Shown in pieces: positions 41,750 to 52,600 of a DNA stretch of 64,000 bases. Source of the DNA: Clostridia bacterium (GTDB taxonomy: Bacteria; Bacillota; Clostridia; Oscillospirales; Acutalibacteraceae); NCBI GenBank assembly GCA_017475765.1, contig JAFVEY010000066.1, positions 1-64,000 of the forward strand, written 5' to 3'. A program made the translations under genes and the position numbers. Each line of letters starts with the position of its first letter. Position 1 is the stretch's first letter. The notes beneath the pieces are model-generated. The model was not told the DNA's origin, ran no database searches, and was given only the letters and a program-made list of their open reading frames with translations.

Positions 41750-43630
41750 ATGTGCGGTTTATGCGGATTTACAGGTGAAATAGTAGACAGGGACAAGGTT
41801 CTCGAAAATATGACGGATGTTATCACTCACAGAGGACCCGACAGCGTCGGATATTATAAGGACAGCAGAATTTCAATGGGTTTCCGTCGTCTGAGCATTA
41901 TTGACCTTGAGGGCGGCAGCCAGCCGATTTATAATGAGGACAAAACCCTTGTCCTGATGTTCAACGGCGAGATTTATAATTACCGTGAGCTTCGTGAGGA
42001 ACTGACGGAAAAGGGCTATCACTTTTATACCAAGACCGATTCCGAGGTGCTGATCCATGCCTTTGAGGAGTGGGGCGAAAAAATGCTCGGCAGACTCAGA
42101 GGAATGTTCGGCTTTGCTATCTATAATACAAAGGACGGCTCTGTTTTCATTGCAAGAGATTTCTTCGGTATCAAACCCATGCACTATGCCGTTGTTGACG
42201 GGGAACTGATCTACGGTTCTGAAATCAAGAGTATTCTTGAGCATCCGAAATATGAAAAGAAATTCAATTACAAGGCTCTGGATAATTATCTTTCCTTCCA
42301 GTATGTCGTTCCGCCGGAAACCTTCTTTGAGGGAATCTACTGCCTGCTTCCCGGTCATTATATGTGGTTCAGGGACGGTAAGGTGAGCATTACAAGGTAT
42401 TTCGAGGCTACGTTTGAGCCTGATTACGAGCTGAGTGAAAAAGAAGCGGTCGATAAGATAGAGGCTGCCTTTGAAAATTCGGTCAAGGCGCATAAGATCA
42501 GTGATGTTGAGGTCGGCTGCTTCCTGTCCAGCGGTGTTGACTCCAGCTATGTTTCTACCTATTTTGCAGATCAGAAAACATTTACGGTAGGCTTTGATTT
42601 CGGTGAAAGATATAACGAGATCAGCTGGGCAGAGGGTCTTTCAAAGGAGATCGGTGTGGAGCATCACACACATCTGATCGGCTCGGAGGAATTCTGGGCG
42701 GCGGTTCCGAGAGTACAGTATCAGATGGATCAGCCGCTTGCGGATCCGTCCTGTATTGCGCTGTATTTTGTATCAAAGCTTGCCAGCGAATATGTCAAGG
42801 TGGTGCTTTCCGGAGAGGGCGCCGATGAGCTGTTCGGAGGCTATACCGTATATAACGAGCCACACGTTTTCAAAACATATCAGAAGATACTTCCTGAAAA
42901 GCTCAGATATGCGCTTGCCAGAAAAGCAAAGAAATGGCCGCATATCAAGGGCAGGGGCTATATCCTCAGAGGAGCAAGAAAAACCGAGGATAAATTTATC
43001 GGAAACGCATTTATGTATGACGATGAGGAAAAGCGTCAGATACTGAAGGACAGCTCCATTGTCACACGTCCGCAGGATCTTTGCCGCAAATATTATGACA
43101 GAGTCAAGCATTATGATGATGAAACAAAGATGCAGTATCTTGACATCAATCTCTGGATGGTCGGAGATATTCTTCTGAAGGCTGACAGAATGAGTATGGC
43201 CAATTCCCTTGAGCTGAGAGTTCCTTTCCTTGACAAGGAGGTATTCAAGGTGGCACGTACCATTCCGACCAAATACCGTATCGCTCACGGAACGACAAAA
43301 TATGCGATGCGTCAGGCGGCTTTGCGCCATCTGCCGAAGGCAACGGCTGAAAAGAAGAAGCTTGGCTTCCCCGTTCCGACAAGAGTATGGCTGAAGGACG
43401 AGAAGTATTATAATGTTGTTAAGGAGATGTTCCGCTCTCCGACAGCAGAAAAGTTCTTCAATACCGATCTGATCGTTTCCTACCTTGATGATCATTACAA
43501 CGGTAAGGACGACAACAGCCGCAAGGTCTGGACGATCTATGTTTTCCTTATATGGTACAATATTTTCTTCGGCGATGATGATAAGATCAATCGTCCGGAG
43601 GGCGTCACAAAGCCGTCTAACGAGCTTTGA
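41750..43630 (+). CDS. asnB: Asparagine synthase (glutamine-hydrolysing)
   Basis: A 626-residue enzyme. The start at 41750 gives MCGLCGFTGE, placing the nucleophilic Cys right after Met as the mechanism requires; an earlier ATG would bury it. The class II glutaminase domain spans about 1-200 (RGPDSVGYY, FNGEIYNYRELR), the synthetase domain has the PP-loop CFLSSGVDSSYVS and LSGEGADELFGGY. RBS AAAGGGG. Transcribed through leader repeat copy 5. Confidence 0.95.
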   Translation: MCGLCGFTGEIVDRDKVLENMTDVITHRGPDSVGYYKDSRISMGFRRLSIIDLEGGSQPIYNEDKTLVLMFNGEIYNYRELREELTEKGYHFYTKTDSEVLIHAFEEWGEKMLGRLRGMFGFAIYNTKDGSVFIARDFFGIKPMHYAVVDGELIYGSEIKSILEHPKYEKKFNYKALDNYLSFQYVVPPETFFEGIYCLLPGHYMWFRDGKVSITRYFEATFEPDYELSEKEAVDKIEAAFENSVKAHKISDVEVGCFLSSGVDSSYVSTYFADQKTFTVGFDFGERYNEISWAEGLSKEIGVEHHTHLIGSEEFWAAVPRVQYQMDQPLADPSCIALYFVSKLASEYVKVVLSGEGADELFGGYTVYNEPHVFKTYQKILPEKLRYALARKAKKWPHIKGRGYILRGARKTEDKFIGNAFMYDDEEKRQILKDSSIVTRPQDLCRKYYDRVKHYDDETKMQYLDINLWMVGDILLKADRMSMANSLELRVPFLDKEVFKVARTIPTKYRIAHGTTKYAMRQAALRHLPKATAEKKKLGFPVPTRVWLKDEKYYNVVKEMFRSPTAEKFFNTDLIVSYLDDHYNGKDDNSRKVWTIYVFLIWYNIFFGDDDKINRPEGVTKPSNEL

Positions 43631-43655
43631 TCAGAATTGGATATGTTGGATGAAT

Positions 43656-43702
43656 CAGGCTGCCGCAGCGCAAAAAATGCGGCAGCCTGAAATTTTTTTT
43701 GG
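43656..43702 (+). terminator. asnB terminator
   Basis: CAGGCTGCCGCA and TGCGGCAGCCTG form a 12-bp stem followed by AAATTTTTTTT. Confidence 0.9.
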
Positions 43703-43708
43703 AAACGC

Positions 43709-43737
43709 TGCACCCATTTGAAGAAATTTTGCGTTAT
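43709..43737 (+). promoter_or_regulatory. Possible ECF-type promoter of the second sigma gene
   Basis: TGCACCC (43709-43715), 16 bases, CGTTAT (43732-43737), similar to the AACC-16/17-CGTC form of many ECF promoters. It would be consistent with autoregulation. Confidence 0.35.
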
Positions 43738-43787
43738 TAGAGTTGAAATCAATGATCATTGAAAAAATGAACGAGGAGGGATGAAAT

Positions 43788-44333
43788 GTGGATGACAGCA
43801 GACTAGCCGAAAGGCTGAAAATGAATGATGAAACAGCGCTTGCGGAGGTGATCGGCAGATTTACACCGATTGTTTCAACCGTCATTTATAATGTTTCGGG
43901 CGGATCTCTGAGCAGCGAAGATATTGAAGAAATTGCCTCCGATGCCTTTACAGCTCTTTGGTACAGCAGAGACAAGATCATCAATGATAAGCTGAAAGGC
44001 TTTATATGCAGGATAGCCAAAAACAAGGCAAGAGACAGGCTAAGAAGGCTTGATAAGGGCATTGCTGTGAATATAGATGATGTTGTGATAGAGGATGGTC
44101 TGAAGGTGGCGGAGAAAATAGAAAGTGATGATATCAATGCAGTTCTTCATGAGGCTGTCGGCAATATCGGCGAGCCTGACAGGGAGATCCTCATAAGACA
44201 TTATTATTACTATCAGTCGGCAGCGGTCATATCGGATAGGATGAATCTCAATACCGACACCGTGAAATCAAAAATCAGGCGCACAAGGGAAAAGCTGAAA
44301 AAAATACTTTTGGAAAGGGGTTTTACGGGATGA
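43788..44333 (+). CDS. ECF-type RNA polymerase sigma factor
   Basis: A 181-residue sigma factor starting at GTG with GGAGGG upstream. Region 2: SSEDIEEIASDAFTALWYSRDKI and FICRIAKNKARDRLRRL; region 4: EPDREILIRHYYYYQSAAVISDRMNLNTDTVKSKIRRTREKLKK. It overlaps by 4 bases the downstream membrane protein that is its likely anti-sigma factor. A separate lineage from the sigma gene at 6823. Confidence 0.92.
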   Translation: MDDSRLAERLKMNDETALAEVIGRFTPIVSTVIYNVSGGSLSSEDIEEIASDAFTALWYSRDKIINDKLKGFICRIAKNKARDRLRRLDKGIAVNIDDVVIEDGLKVAEKIESDDINAVLHEAVGNIGEPDREILIRHYYYYQSAAVISDRMNLNTDTVKSKIRRTREKLKKILLERGFTG

Positions 44334-45670
44334 AACAGAAATTTGTTTTTGACGAGCTTGACGATGATATTCTGGATATTGATGAAATGACCATTAACAT
44401 GGATACAGGCGTAAGTGCAGAAAGGATATGTGAAAAAGTGATGAGTAATATTGATCAGAAAACACCGAAAAAAAGCATGAAGAAAAGAATAGGCATTACC
44501 TTGGTGGCAGCGGCAGCGGCTGCTGCGGTTCTGGGAACAGCTACGGTTGCCGCCACAGGAGGATTTAATCCTGCATTTGCGGAATATTTTGCAGGTGATT
44601 GTGTTGACGGTATTTACAGCGGCAGCGAGATAAAAATCAACAGCGACAGAGTAGACATTGACTTCCTGGGCATCACCGGCGATGACAGTAATGTGATAGG
44701 TCTTGCGGAAATAACGAATAAGTACGGCAGCAGCTTTATTGATAATCCGGAGGATGTTTTTATTGGATATGACAGTACCAATGCTTGTTATAAGCCCACT
44801 CTATGGCAGAGGATGACCAATACATTTGTCACAATTTCAAATACAGAGGTGAATTATACCTTTCAAGACAATAAAACGCTTAGACTTTTCTTTAAATGCA
44901 GCGATAACGGAACCGGCACACCAAAGGGACAGACACTTGAGATGCAGGGAGGAACGATTTATGCGTATCGTCCCGTAAAAACAATATATACTCCCAGCAA
45001 AAGCGATGATCGTGTTCAGTATGAGTATGATGATAACGGAAACATCGTATGGGACTATCCTGTGGAATTGTATGATGCTCTGCAAAATGAATATGCTTCT
45101 CAGCTTGAACAAAATCAGACCATTACTGAGGCTCAGGACGGCGGAAGCATCATTATAGCAGAAACGACTGAAATAAAGCTGGATTATACCTTATCGGTAA
45201 AACTGAATTACAAATCCTCTGACAGCATTAATTTTACGGCTGATGGCGCTTCAAAGGTAAATATAGACGGCATTAACTGGGACTTTCTGAATATTGAAGC
45301 ACAGTCGTTCTCACTTGCCGTAAAAATCCGCACATGGGAGGGTGCAAAGCTCAAAATACCTTTCGTTAGTTTAGGGGAGGATGCTTCGGCTAAGCAGAAC
45401 GAGGACGGATCGTATACTGTAAGCGATGAGTATCTTGAAAAAGAAGCGGCGTTTCACAGATATTTCGATAATCTGTTTTCCGAAATGGATATCACGCTGA
45501 AGGACGGCAGAACCATCAAGGGTAAGTATAACGGAGGCTATCAATTCAGTAATAATTACTGTGAGCTTGATGGTGTATATCAGTATTACGAAAACGGAAG
45601 AAATGTAGCGATTGATCCGTCAAATATAAAATCAATCAGTTATAAAGGAACGATCATCGCAGAGGTTTGA
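44330..45670 (+). CDS. DUF4179-like anti-sigma/sensor membrane protein
   Basis: A 446-residue protein: cytoplasmic N-terminus of about 50 residues, a transmembrane segment at about 54-76 (IGITLVAAAAAAAVLGTATVAATGGF), then a large beta-rich extracellular domain beginning NPAFAEYFAGD, typical of DUF4179-type proteins paired with ECF sigma factors in Clostridia. It overlaps the sigma gene by 4 bases. It probably holds the sigma factor inactive until an envelope signal is sensed. No enzymatic motif seen. Confidence 0.75.
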   Translation: MKQKFVFDELDDDILDIDEMTINMDTGVSAERICEKVMSNIDQKTPKKSMKKRIGITLVAAAAAAAVLGTATVAATGGFNPAFAEYFAGDCVDGIYSGSEIKINSDRVDIDFLGITGDDSNVIGLAEITNKYGSSFIDNPEDVFIGYDSTNACYKPTLWQRMTNTFVTISNTEVNYTFQDNKTLRLFFKCSDNGTGTPKGQTLEMQGGTIYAYRPVKTIYTPSKSDDRVQYEYDDNGNIVWDYPVELYDALQNEYASQLEQNQTITEAQDGGSIIIAETTEIKLDYTLSVKLNYKSSDSINFTADGASKVNIDGINWDFLNIEAQSFSLAVKIRTWEGAKLKIPFVSLGEDASAKQNEDGSYTVSDEYLEKEAAFHRYFDNLFSEMDITLKDGRTIKGKYNGGYQFSNNYCELDGVYQYYENGRNVAIDPSNIKSISYKGTIIAEV

Positions 45671-45676
45671 TATCAA

Positions 45677-45718
45677 GGCAGGCACCGTACATTGATTTGT
45701 GCGGTGCCTGTTTTTTTG
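45677..45718 (+). terminator. Terminator of the second sigma unit
   Basis: AGGCACCG and CGGTGCCT with flanking pairs form the stem; TTTTTTT follows. Confidence 0.85.
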
Positions 45719-45810
45719 GTTTGCCCGAAATGGGCAGTAATGTAGTATGTCAGCTTTCAGACAAGCAGAACAATTCAGGATTTGGTCAGGGGAACAATGA
45801 ATAAAAATAA

Positions 45811-45857
45811 AACGGGAGAATTCCGTCTGCTCAGGCGGAATTCTCCCGTAAGTTTTG
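45811..45857 (-). terminator. mtnN terminator
   Basis: ACGGGAGAATTCCG and CGGAATTCTCCCGT form a 14-bp stem; on the minus strand TTTTATTTTTATT follows. Confidence 0.85.
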
Positions 45858-45867
45858 ATAACAGGTA

Positions 45868-46575
45868 TCATTGGTGAAGAGAGATAAATGTACTGATGAT
45901 TCGGATGGCTTTCTCGGCGGCGGATTTTGAGAAGGCTGCATATTCGACTTCTGCACCCTCGTCGCTGGTGCTGTCATCGGAAATGGAACGGAGTATGCAG
46001 AACGGGATTCTGTTGAGGTAACATACCTGACCGATACTGCCGCCCTCCATTTCAGCGGCGATTGCACCGAAGGTATTGTTGAGGGATTGTCTTTCTTCTA
46101 TGCCGGCCATGAATCTGTCTCCCGTTGCGATTGTTCCGACAGTAAAATCAATATCGCCGAGCTTGGTGCAAACGGCTTCAAGCTCTCTGATAATACCGTG
46201 ATCACAAGGTATATATTTGATGCTTGTATTGTCGGGGTGAAAAAGCGTTCCGATCTCATCGCCGAGAACGGTCGTATCAAAATCATGCTGCACGACTCTG
46301 TCCGCAATCACAATGCTGCCGATATGCGTTTTGTCAGATGTGCCTCCGGCAATGCCTGTGTTGATGATCCGGTCGGGACTGTATTCCAATATCATTGTCT
46401 GTGTGCAGACAGCGGCATTGACCTTTCCCACGCCGCATTTGGCGATCACACATTCCGTTCCGTCAATCGTACCGGAGGTGAAATTCAGCAAGCCGACAGT
46501 ACGCTGTTTTTTATCGGACATTTTTTCGATGATCCCATTTACTTCAATATCAAGTGCGCCTATGATTCCTAACAT
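45868..46575 (-). CDS. mtnN: 5'-methylthioadenosine/S-adenosylhomocysteine nucleosidase
   Basis: A 235-residue nucleosidase. MLGIIGALDIEVNGI at the N-terminus, NTGIAGG, AAEMEGGSIGQVCY with the ribose-binding Met-Glu pair, and RSISDDSTSDEG with the catalytic Asp are family markers. It splits MTA and SAH to adenine and the thio-ribose. It follows rsmE by 34 bases, a sensible link because RsmE produces SAH. Confidence 0.94.
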   Translation of the reverse strand: MLGIIGALDIEVNGIIEKMSDKKQRTVGLLNFTSGTIDGTECVIAKCGVGKVNAAVCTQTMILEYSPDRIINTGIAGGTSDKTHIGSIVIADRVVQHDFDTTVLGDEIGTLFHPDNTSIKYIPCDHGIIRELEAVCTKLGDIDFTVGTIATGDRFMAGIEERQSLNNTFGAIAAEMEGGSIGQVCYLNRIPFCILRSISDDSTSDEGAEVEYAAFSKSAAEKAIRIISTFISLHQ

Positions 46576-46609
46576 GATTTACTTCTCCTTTTTTCTTTGA
46601 AATTCCTTA

Positions 46610-47341
46610 TTATTCCAAATTTCCTGTTATGAGCATGATAGCGGTCAGCGCCGCAAGCGGAGCGGTTTCTGCCCTCAGTATCCTCTTTCCGAGAGTGGCT
46701 GTGCAGGCTCCCTTTGACTGCAAAAGTGCAACCTCTTTTTCTTCAAAGCCGCCTTCGGGACCGATCAGTACAGCGATTTTCCGATCTCCGGGCTTGATAA
46801 GGGATCGTATCGGTTCTCCGCCGCCCTCGTAAAACAGAATGATCTTATCATATCCGTCAAGCTCCTCTGCTGCCTTTTTCAGCTCTGTCAGAGGACGTAC
46901 AAGCGGCATGATTCCTCTTCTTGACTGCATGGCAGCCTGAAGTGCTATTTTCCGGTAGCGCTGCAGCTTGTTGTCCGCCCCCTTTTTGTCGGGGCGGGAA
47001 ATACATCTGTCGGTTAAAACGGGTACGATTTCCGAAGCACCGAGTTCAATTGACTTCTGAATAACGGTGTCGGGTTTATCTCCTTTGGTGAGGGCAAAAT
47101 AGAGAGTGACAAAAACGTCAGGCTCATGGCTGCATTCCTCTTTTGTCGATATTCTCACCAGAACACCATCAGAATTGATTCGTTCTATTTTGCACAGATG
47201 GCCGATCTGATTTTCGTCACAAAGCGTGATGACCTCTCCGACAGACATTCTGAGCGATTTGGTGATATGTTGGGCATCATCGCCTGTGATCAGATGAGTA
47301 TCTCCTATATTTCCTAACTGTTTCGCAAAAAACCAATCCAT
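46610..47341 (-). CDS. rsmE: 16S rRNA (uracil1498-N3)-methyltransferase
   Basis: A 243-residue SPOUT methyltransferase: N-terminal PUA-like part starting MDWFFAKQ and containing HITKSLRMSVGE, then the SPOUT knot with QKSIELGASEIVPVLTDR, LQAAMQSRRGIMP, VLIGPEGGFEEKEV and LGKRILRAETAPLAAL. The ATG at 47341 has CAGGAG seven bases upstream and gives the normal N-terminus. Confidence 0.95.
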   Translation of the reverse strand: MDWFFAKQLGNIGDTHLITGDDAQHITKSLRMSVGEVITLCDENQIGHLCKIERINSDGVLVRISTKEECSHEPDVFVTLYFALTKGDKPDTVIQKSIELGASEIVPVLTDRCISRPDKKGADNKLQRYRKIALQAAMQSRRGIMPLVRPLTELKKAAEELDGYDKIILFYEGGGEPIRSLIKPGDRKIAVLIGPEGGFEEKEVALLQSKGACTATLGKRILRAETAPLAALTAIMLITGNLE

Positions 47342-47355
47342 AGCAATCTCCTGAA

Positions 47356-47898
47356 TCATTCGCTGACGGTTCCGACAGCTTCGGCAGCAAGCATTTCAGC
47401 TTTTTTTCTTGCTCTTTCTTCCTTACGCAGTATCGTGCTTCTGAGTTTCTGCAGCCGGAAACGGTTGTATCTTTGTATCAGCGCAAACGGCAGGTTGCAC
47501 AGAAAGACGATAAACGACAAAACAAATGCCATTACCAGATTATTGATGATGAAAAGAACAACGGAAAGAAGACAGTTCATGGTGTGGTTCCATTCTCCAC
47601 GGCAGGTCTCCATGATAAACTCATCGAGGTATTCAATGGATACGTCATCTATATGATCCTTTGAAAATCCATCCTTGCCGATGTGCTGCGGCAGAAGATC
47701 CTTCCATTTGTTGATTTTCAGAACATCGCTGTAAAATTTACCGCCCCGTTCCCATTTGTGGGGAAGATATAATTTCTTTTCTGCATCGAAAAAACTTGTA
47801 TCAACGGAAATGCACAAAAAGAATGTAATATAATGCCATGCGGCGCCGATAAGAATATTGATAATAAGAGTGTCTAAAAAAGGTTGATCCCGCAGCAT
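47356..47898 (-). CDS. CrtO-like glycosyl-diaponeurosporenoate acyltransferase family protein
   Basis: A 180-residue membrane protein. The block FFDAEKKLYLPHKWERGGKFYSDVLKINKWKDLLP, then YLDEFIMETCRGEWNHTM, is the signature of the family named after staphylococcal CrtO, with hydrophobic segments near residues 10-30 and 112-140. No other carotenoid genes are in view, so the name should not be read as a function; the family also occurs in non-pigmented Clostridia. The start at 47898 (MLRDQPFL) follows GGGGG. It precedes rsmE by 14 bases. Confidence 0.75.
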   Translation of the reverse strand: MLRDQPFLDTLIINILIGAAWHYITFFLCISVDTSFFDAEKKLYLPHKWERGGKFYSDVLKINKWKDLLPQHIGKDGFSKDHIDDVSIEYLDEFIMETCRGEWNHTMNCLLSVVLFIINNLVMAFVLSFIVFLCNLPFALIQRYNRFRLQKLRSTILRKEERARKKAEMLAAEAVGTVSE

Positions 47899-48173
47899 GA
47901 TGTTCCCCCGTTTCAATTTCCGTTCCGATAAAACAGAAATGTCTTTCATTATTATGTAATAGGCGAAAAAATTTATCCGTATCATTATATTATATATTAT
48001 TTCCGTCCTTAAATTGTTAATAAATTATGAACAAGGAGAAGATGAACTTTGCTGAAAAAATAATTAAACATATAATACAAAAAACTTCCAAAATTCGTCA
48101 AAAAAATGTTGTAGTTTTATATTTTAAATGGTAAAATATAGATATTATGCTTATTACTGCGGAGATGTTTTGA

Positions 48174-49466
48174 ATGAATTGTGAAATACTTTGTGTGGGT
48201 ACGGAATTGCTTCTGGGGGATATTATCAATACTAATGCGGCTTTTTTGTCAAAAGAACTGGCGGCGCTGGGTATCAATGTGTTCCGTCAGACAACGGTCG
48301 GGGATAACGCTGAAAGACTGAAAAAATGCCTGAAGGATGCCCTTGATAATAATGACATGGTGATAACTTCCGGAGGATTGGGACCTACTTATGATGATCT
48401 GACAAAAGAAACGGCAGCAGCGCTTTTCGGCACAGATCTTGTGCTGGACGAGGCTTCATTGACACATATCGAGCATTTTTTCTCCAAAACCGGAAGAAAG
48501 CTGACAGATTCAATCAAAAAGCAGGCATATCTTCCCAAGGGAGCACAGGCGCTTCCTAATGACTGCGGAACGGCTCCGGGCATTTTTCTGGAAAAGAACG
48601 GCAAGGTGCTTATTATGCTGCCGGGACCGCCAAAGGAGCTGGAAACGATGTTTCTTGCGTATGCTGTGCCGAAGCTTTCGGGGCTTACGGGCAGAACATC
48701 GGTTTCCCATACGCTGCATATTTTCGGGATAGGGGAAAGTACCGCCGAGAATATGCTTAAAAAAATGATGACCGAAATGACAAATCCCACGGTGGCGCCT
48801 TATGCCAAAACCGGACAGGTGGAGGTGAGAGTGACCGCTTTTGCTGACAGTACGGAGCAAGCGGAGGACATGACAAGACCTGTTATTAATGAAATCATAC
48901 GGATAATCGGCAGGGAATATGTATATGGAATGGATATCGGAGGTCTGCAGGAGGCGCTTGTCCGCCGGCTGGAAAAGGCAGGGCTTAAAATAGCAACAGC
49001 CGAAAGTCTGACGGGCGGAATGATATCCAAGATGATAACAGAGGTGTCGGGAGCATCGGGAGTGATAGAATGCGGCGTATGCTCCTACTCTAACCGTATC
49101 AAGCATGAAATACTGGGGGTGTCGGAGGAAACGCTGGAAAGCTATACCGAATACAGTCCGCAGACGGCTGAAGAGATGGCGGAAGGTGTGAGAAAACTGT
49201 CCGGTGCAGATATTGGTATTTCGACAACAGGCATTGCCGGTCCCGGCGGAGGAACTGATGAAAAGCCTGTCGGTCTTGTGTATGTCGGAGTGAGCAGCAG
49301 GATGGGAACATTTTCCAAAAAACTAGATCTCAGCAGGGGGCTTAAGAATGAAAGAGAGCTGATTCGTGAGCTTGCTTCTCTCCATGCACTTAGTCTTGCC
49401 CTCAAAGAAACCGAAAAAATAATGGCGAAAGCCAAAAAAGTTAAGAAAATAATATTTTTAATTTAA
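48174..49466 (+). CDS. cinA: CinA family competence/damage-inducible protein
   Basis: A 430-residue two-domain protein. The N-terminal MoCF-like domain (MNCEILCVGTELLLGDIINTNAAFLSKEL, SGGLGPTYDDLTKE, MLPGPPKELETMF) has ADP-ribose pyrophosphatase-type activity in other CinA proteins; the C-terminal domain (TAESLTGGMISKMITEVSGASGVIECG, STTGIAGPGGGTDEKPVGLVYVG) is NMN deamidase-like. It has a Lys-rich C-terminal tail (MAKAKKVKKIIFLI). It may recycle pyridine nucleotides, matching nadE elsewhere in the window. Confidence 0.95.
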   Translation: MNCEILCVGTELLLGDIINTNAAFLSKELAALGINVFRQTTVGDNAERLKKCLKDALDNNDMVITSGGLGPTYDDLTKETAAALFGTDLVLDEASLTHIEHFFSKTGRKLTDSIKKQAYLPKGAQALPNDCGTAPGIFLEKNGKVLIMLPGPPKELETMFLAYAVPKLSGLTGRTSVSHTLHIFGIGESTAENMLKKMMTEMTNPTVAPYAKTGQVEVRVTAFADSTEQAEDMTRPVINEIIRIIGREYVYGMDIGGLQEALVRRLEKAGLKIATAESLTGGMISKMITEVSGASGVIECGVCSYSNRIKHEILGVSEETLESYTEYSPQTAEEMAEGVRKLSGADIGISTTGIAGPGGGTDEKPVGLVYVGVSSRMGTFSKKLDLSRGLKNERELIRELASLHALSLALKETEKIMAKAKKVKKIIFLI

Positions 49467-49483
49467 AATTTTGTGCAAAACTA

Positions 49484-49512
49484 TTGATTAAAATACAAAA
49501 TCGTGATAAAAT
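49484..49512 (+). promoter_or_regulatory. Promoter of the malQ-glgP fusion gene
   Basis: TTGATT (49484-49489), 17 bases, TAAAAT (49507-49512). Confidence 0.6.
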
Positions 49513-49604
49513 ATATAACGAATGTAAAAACTTTTATATTATTCCAATTATAACATGGAAAATAAGCAAGAAATATAATATAATAGAACGGAGATGATTT
49601 ATCT

Positions 49605-52600
49605 ATGCCAAGAAGCGCCGGCATACTTATGCCAATTACTTCTCTGCCCTCACCCTACGGAATCGGTACTCTCGGCAAGGCTGCCTATGAGTTCATTGAT
49701 TTTCTTAAGGCTGCGGGTCAGCAATATTGGCAGCTTCTGCCTGTTGGTCCGACAAGCTACGGAGATTCACCGTATCAGTCGTTTTCAACTTATGCAGGAA
49801 ACCCTTATATGATCGATCTCAATCTTCTTTGCGATCAGGATCTTCTGACAAGAGAGGAACTCAACAAGATCGACTGGGGCTCAAATTCGCAGTACATAGA
49901 CTACGAAAGACTGTATAATATCAGGTTTGATGTTCTCAGACAGGCTTATGAAGCCTTCAAACAGAAAGATCAGCAGGAATTCTGGGATTTTATGCGTGAT
50001 GAGAACAGTTGGCTGACCGATTACGCCCTCTATATGTCCGTTAAAAAATATTTTGACGACAAACCGTGGACGGATTGGCCTGACGATCTTATCAAATACC
50101 GCAATCCCGATACGATAGATTACTACCTCAGACTGCTTTATGAGGATGTGATGTTCTGGAAATGGACACAGTTCGTATTCTATAAGCAGTGGGCTGAACT
50201 GAAGGAATATGCCAATGATAACGGCATAAAACTGTTCGGTGATATGCCGATCTATGTGGCTATGGACAGCGCAGATACATGGGCTAACCCCGATGTATTC
50301 TGGCTTGATGACGAGCGCAAGCCCGTCTGCGTGGCAGGCTGTCCGCCGGATTATTTCTCGGAAACAGGTCAGCTTTGGGGTAACCCGCTCTATGACTGGA
50401 TATACCTTGAAGAAACAGGCTTTGACTGGTGGATCAGAAGAGTCGCAGGTGCAGCAAGAATGTTTGATGTTACCCGTATCGACCACTTCAGAGCGTTTGA
50501 CCAGTTCTATGCGATCCCGTTCGGTGCTGAAAATGCCGTGACAGGAGAATGGATAGATGGTCCGAAAATGAAATTCTTCGAGAAGCTGAAGCAGCGTCTC
50601 GGCGATATTCCGATTATTGCGGAGGATCTCGGCTTCCAGACACCCGGAGTGAAAAAACTGCTTGAGGATTCGGGCTATCCCGGAATGAAGATCCTTCAGT
50701 TTGCGTTCGATTCCAAGGAGGACAGCGACTACCTTCCCCATAACTATACAAGCAACAGCGTTTGCTATACAGGTACTCACGATAATGATACCATTATGGG
50801 ATGGCTTAAGGCAGCGTCCGAAAAGGATATCGCCTTTGCTGAGGAATACTGCAGACTTGATAAGACGGAAGGCTATAACTGGGGCTTCATCCGTGCTGCT
50901 TATGCAACGGTGAGCGATTACGCCATCGTGCAGATGCAGGATATTCTCGGTTTGGGTTCCGAAGCGAGAATTAACATACCGTCAACGCTCGGCGGAAACT
51001 GGACATGGAGAATGAAAAAAGGAGCTGCAACTCCTAAAATTGCAAAAAAACTTTATAATTTGTCAAAAATTTACAGAAGGCTGGAGGATGACAAGAAGAT
51101 GAAGAAAAATGCCATTATCGACAACCTCGTGCTTACCGCAAGGAACGAGTATTGCAAGGAGCTTAGCGAGCTTTCACCCGCAGAGCTTCACGAAGCACTC
51201 GGAAAGGCTATTATGGGCGACATTTCCGAAAGATGGGCTGAGAGCAAGAAAAACCATGCTGCTCACCGCCGTGCTTACTATCTGTCAGCTGAGTTCCTTA
51301 TGGGTCGTATGATGTACAACAACCTGTATGCAATCGGCGTTCTTGAACAGACAAGAAAGCTCCTCGCTGACAAGGGCATTGATATCAATGTGTTTGAAGA
51401 GATTGACGACGCTGCTCTCGGCAACGGCGGTCTCGGCAGACTGGCAGCGTGCTTCCTTGATTCTGCCGCAACACATGATGTTCCTCTTGACGGCTACGGT
51501 ATACGTTATAAGTATGGTCTGTTCAAGCAGGAGATCGTTGACGGTTTCCAGGTGGAGGTTGCAGACGATTGGCAGCGTTTCGGTGATCCGTGGTGCATAA
51601 GAAGAAACGAGGATACAGTAAATGTACATTTTGCTGATCAGACAGTCAAAGCTGTACCTTATGATATGGCTGTCATCGGCTACGGCACAGACAATATCAA
51701 TACACTTCGTCTTTGGGAGGCAGAGGCTGTCAGCGGCTTTAACTTCCTTGAATTCAACGACAGCAAGTATGATGAGGCTGTTAAGGAGAAGAATGACGCA
51801 GAGAATATCTCCAAGGTTCTTTATCCGAACGACAACAGCTATGAAGGAAAGGTGCTCAGACTCAAGCAGCAGTACTTCTTCTCATCGGCTTCTCTCCAGG
51901 ATATCATCAAGAGATATAAGGCTAAGCACGGCAGCGATTATTCACACTTTGCTGAGGAAACAGCAATCCAGCTCAACGATACACACCCGACCATTTCAAT
52001 CCCTGAGCTTATCAGACTTCTTCAGAAGGACGGCGTAGGCTTCGATGCAGCATTTGATATCGCTCAGAAGACATTTGCATATACTAATCACACCGTAATG
52101 CAGGAAGCTCTTGAAAAGTGGGATATCAAACTTATGACAAGCATTATCCCGGATGTATACGAGATCATTGTAAAGATCAATGATAAGCTCGTTGCAGAGC
52201 TTAAGGCTAAGGGTTATGACAAGCCTGAGAAGAAGGGCGAAAAGGCTAAGATCGAAAACATGAGAATTGTTGACGGTCATGTGGTACACATGGCTCGTAT
52301 GGCAACTTATGTATCAAGCTATGTAAACGGCGTGGCTGCTATACATACTCAGATCCTGAAGGACGAAACTCTCAAGGAGTGGTATGAGCTTTATCCGGAG
52401 CGCTTCCAGAACAAGACAAACGGTGTTACACAGCGCCGCTGGCTCGGTCTCTGTAACCCCGAATATGCTGAGTTCATCACAGACCTTATCGGCAGCAAAT
52501 GGGTTCGCAACCTTGACGAGCTTAAGAAGCTGGAAAATTATCTTACACAGGAAAATATCGACAAGTTCAGCGGAATCAAATATCAGAAGAAGAAGGAGCT

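Noticed and set aside
49881..50780. Long minus-strand frame (299 codons) inside the malQ part
   Set aside because: It is antisense to a clearly conserved gene, has no RBS and encodes no recognisable domain; similar shadows occur at 29087-29974, 52314-52955 and 42773-43495.
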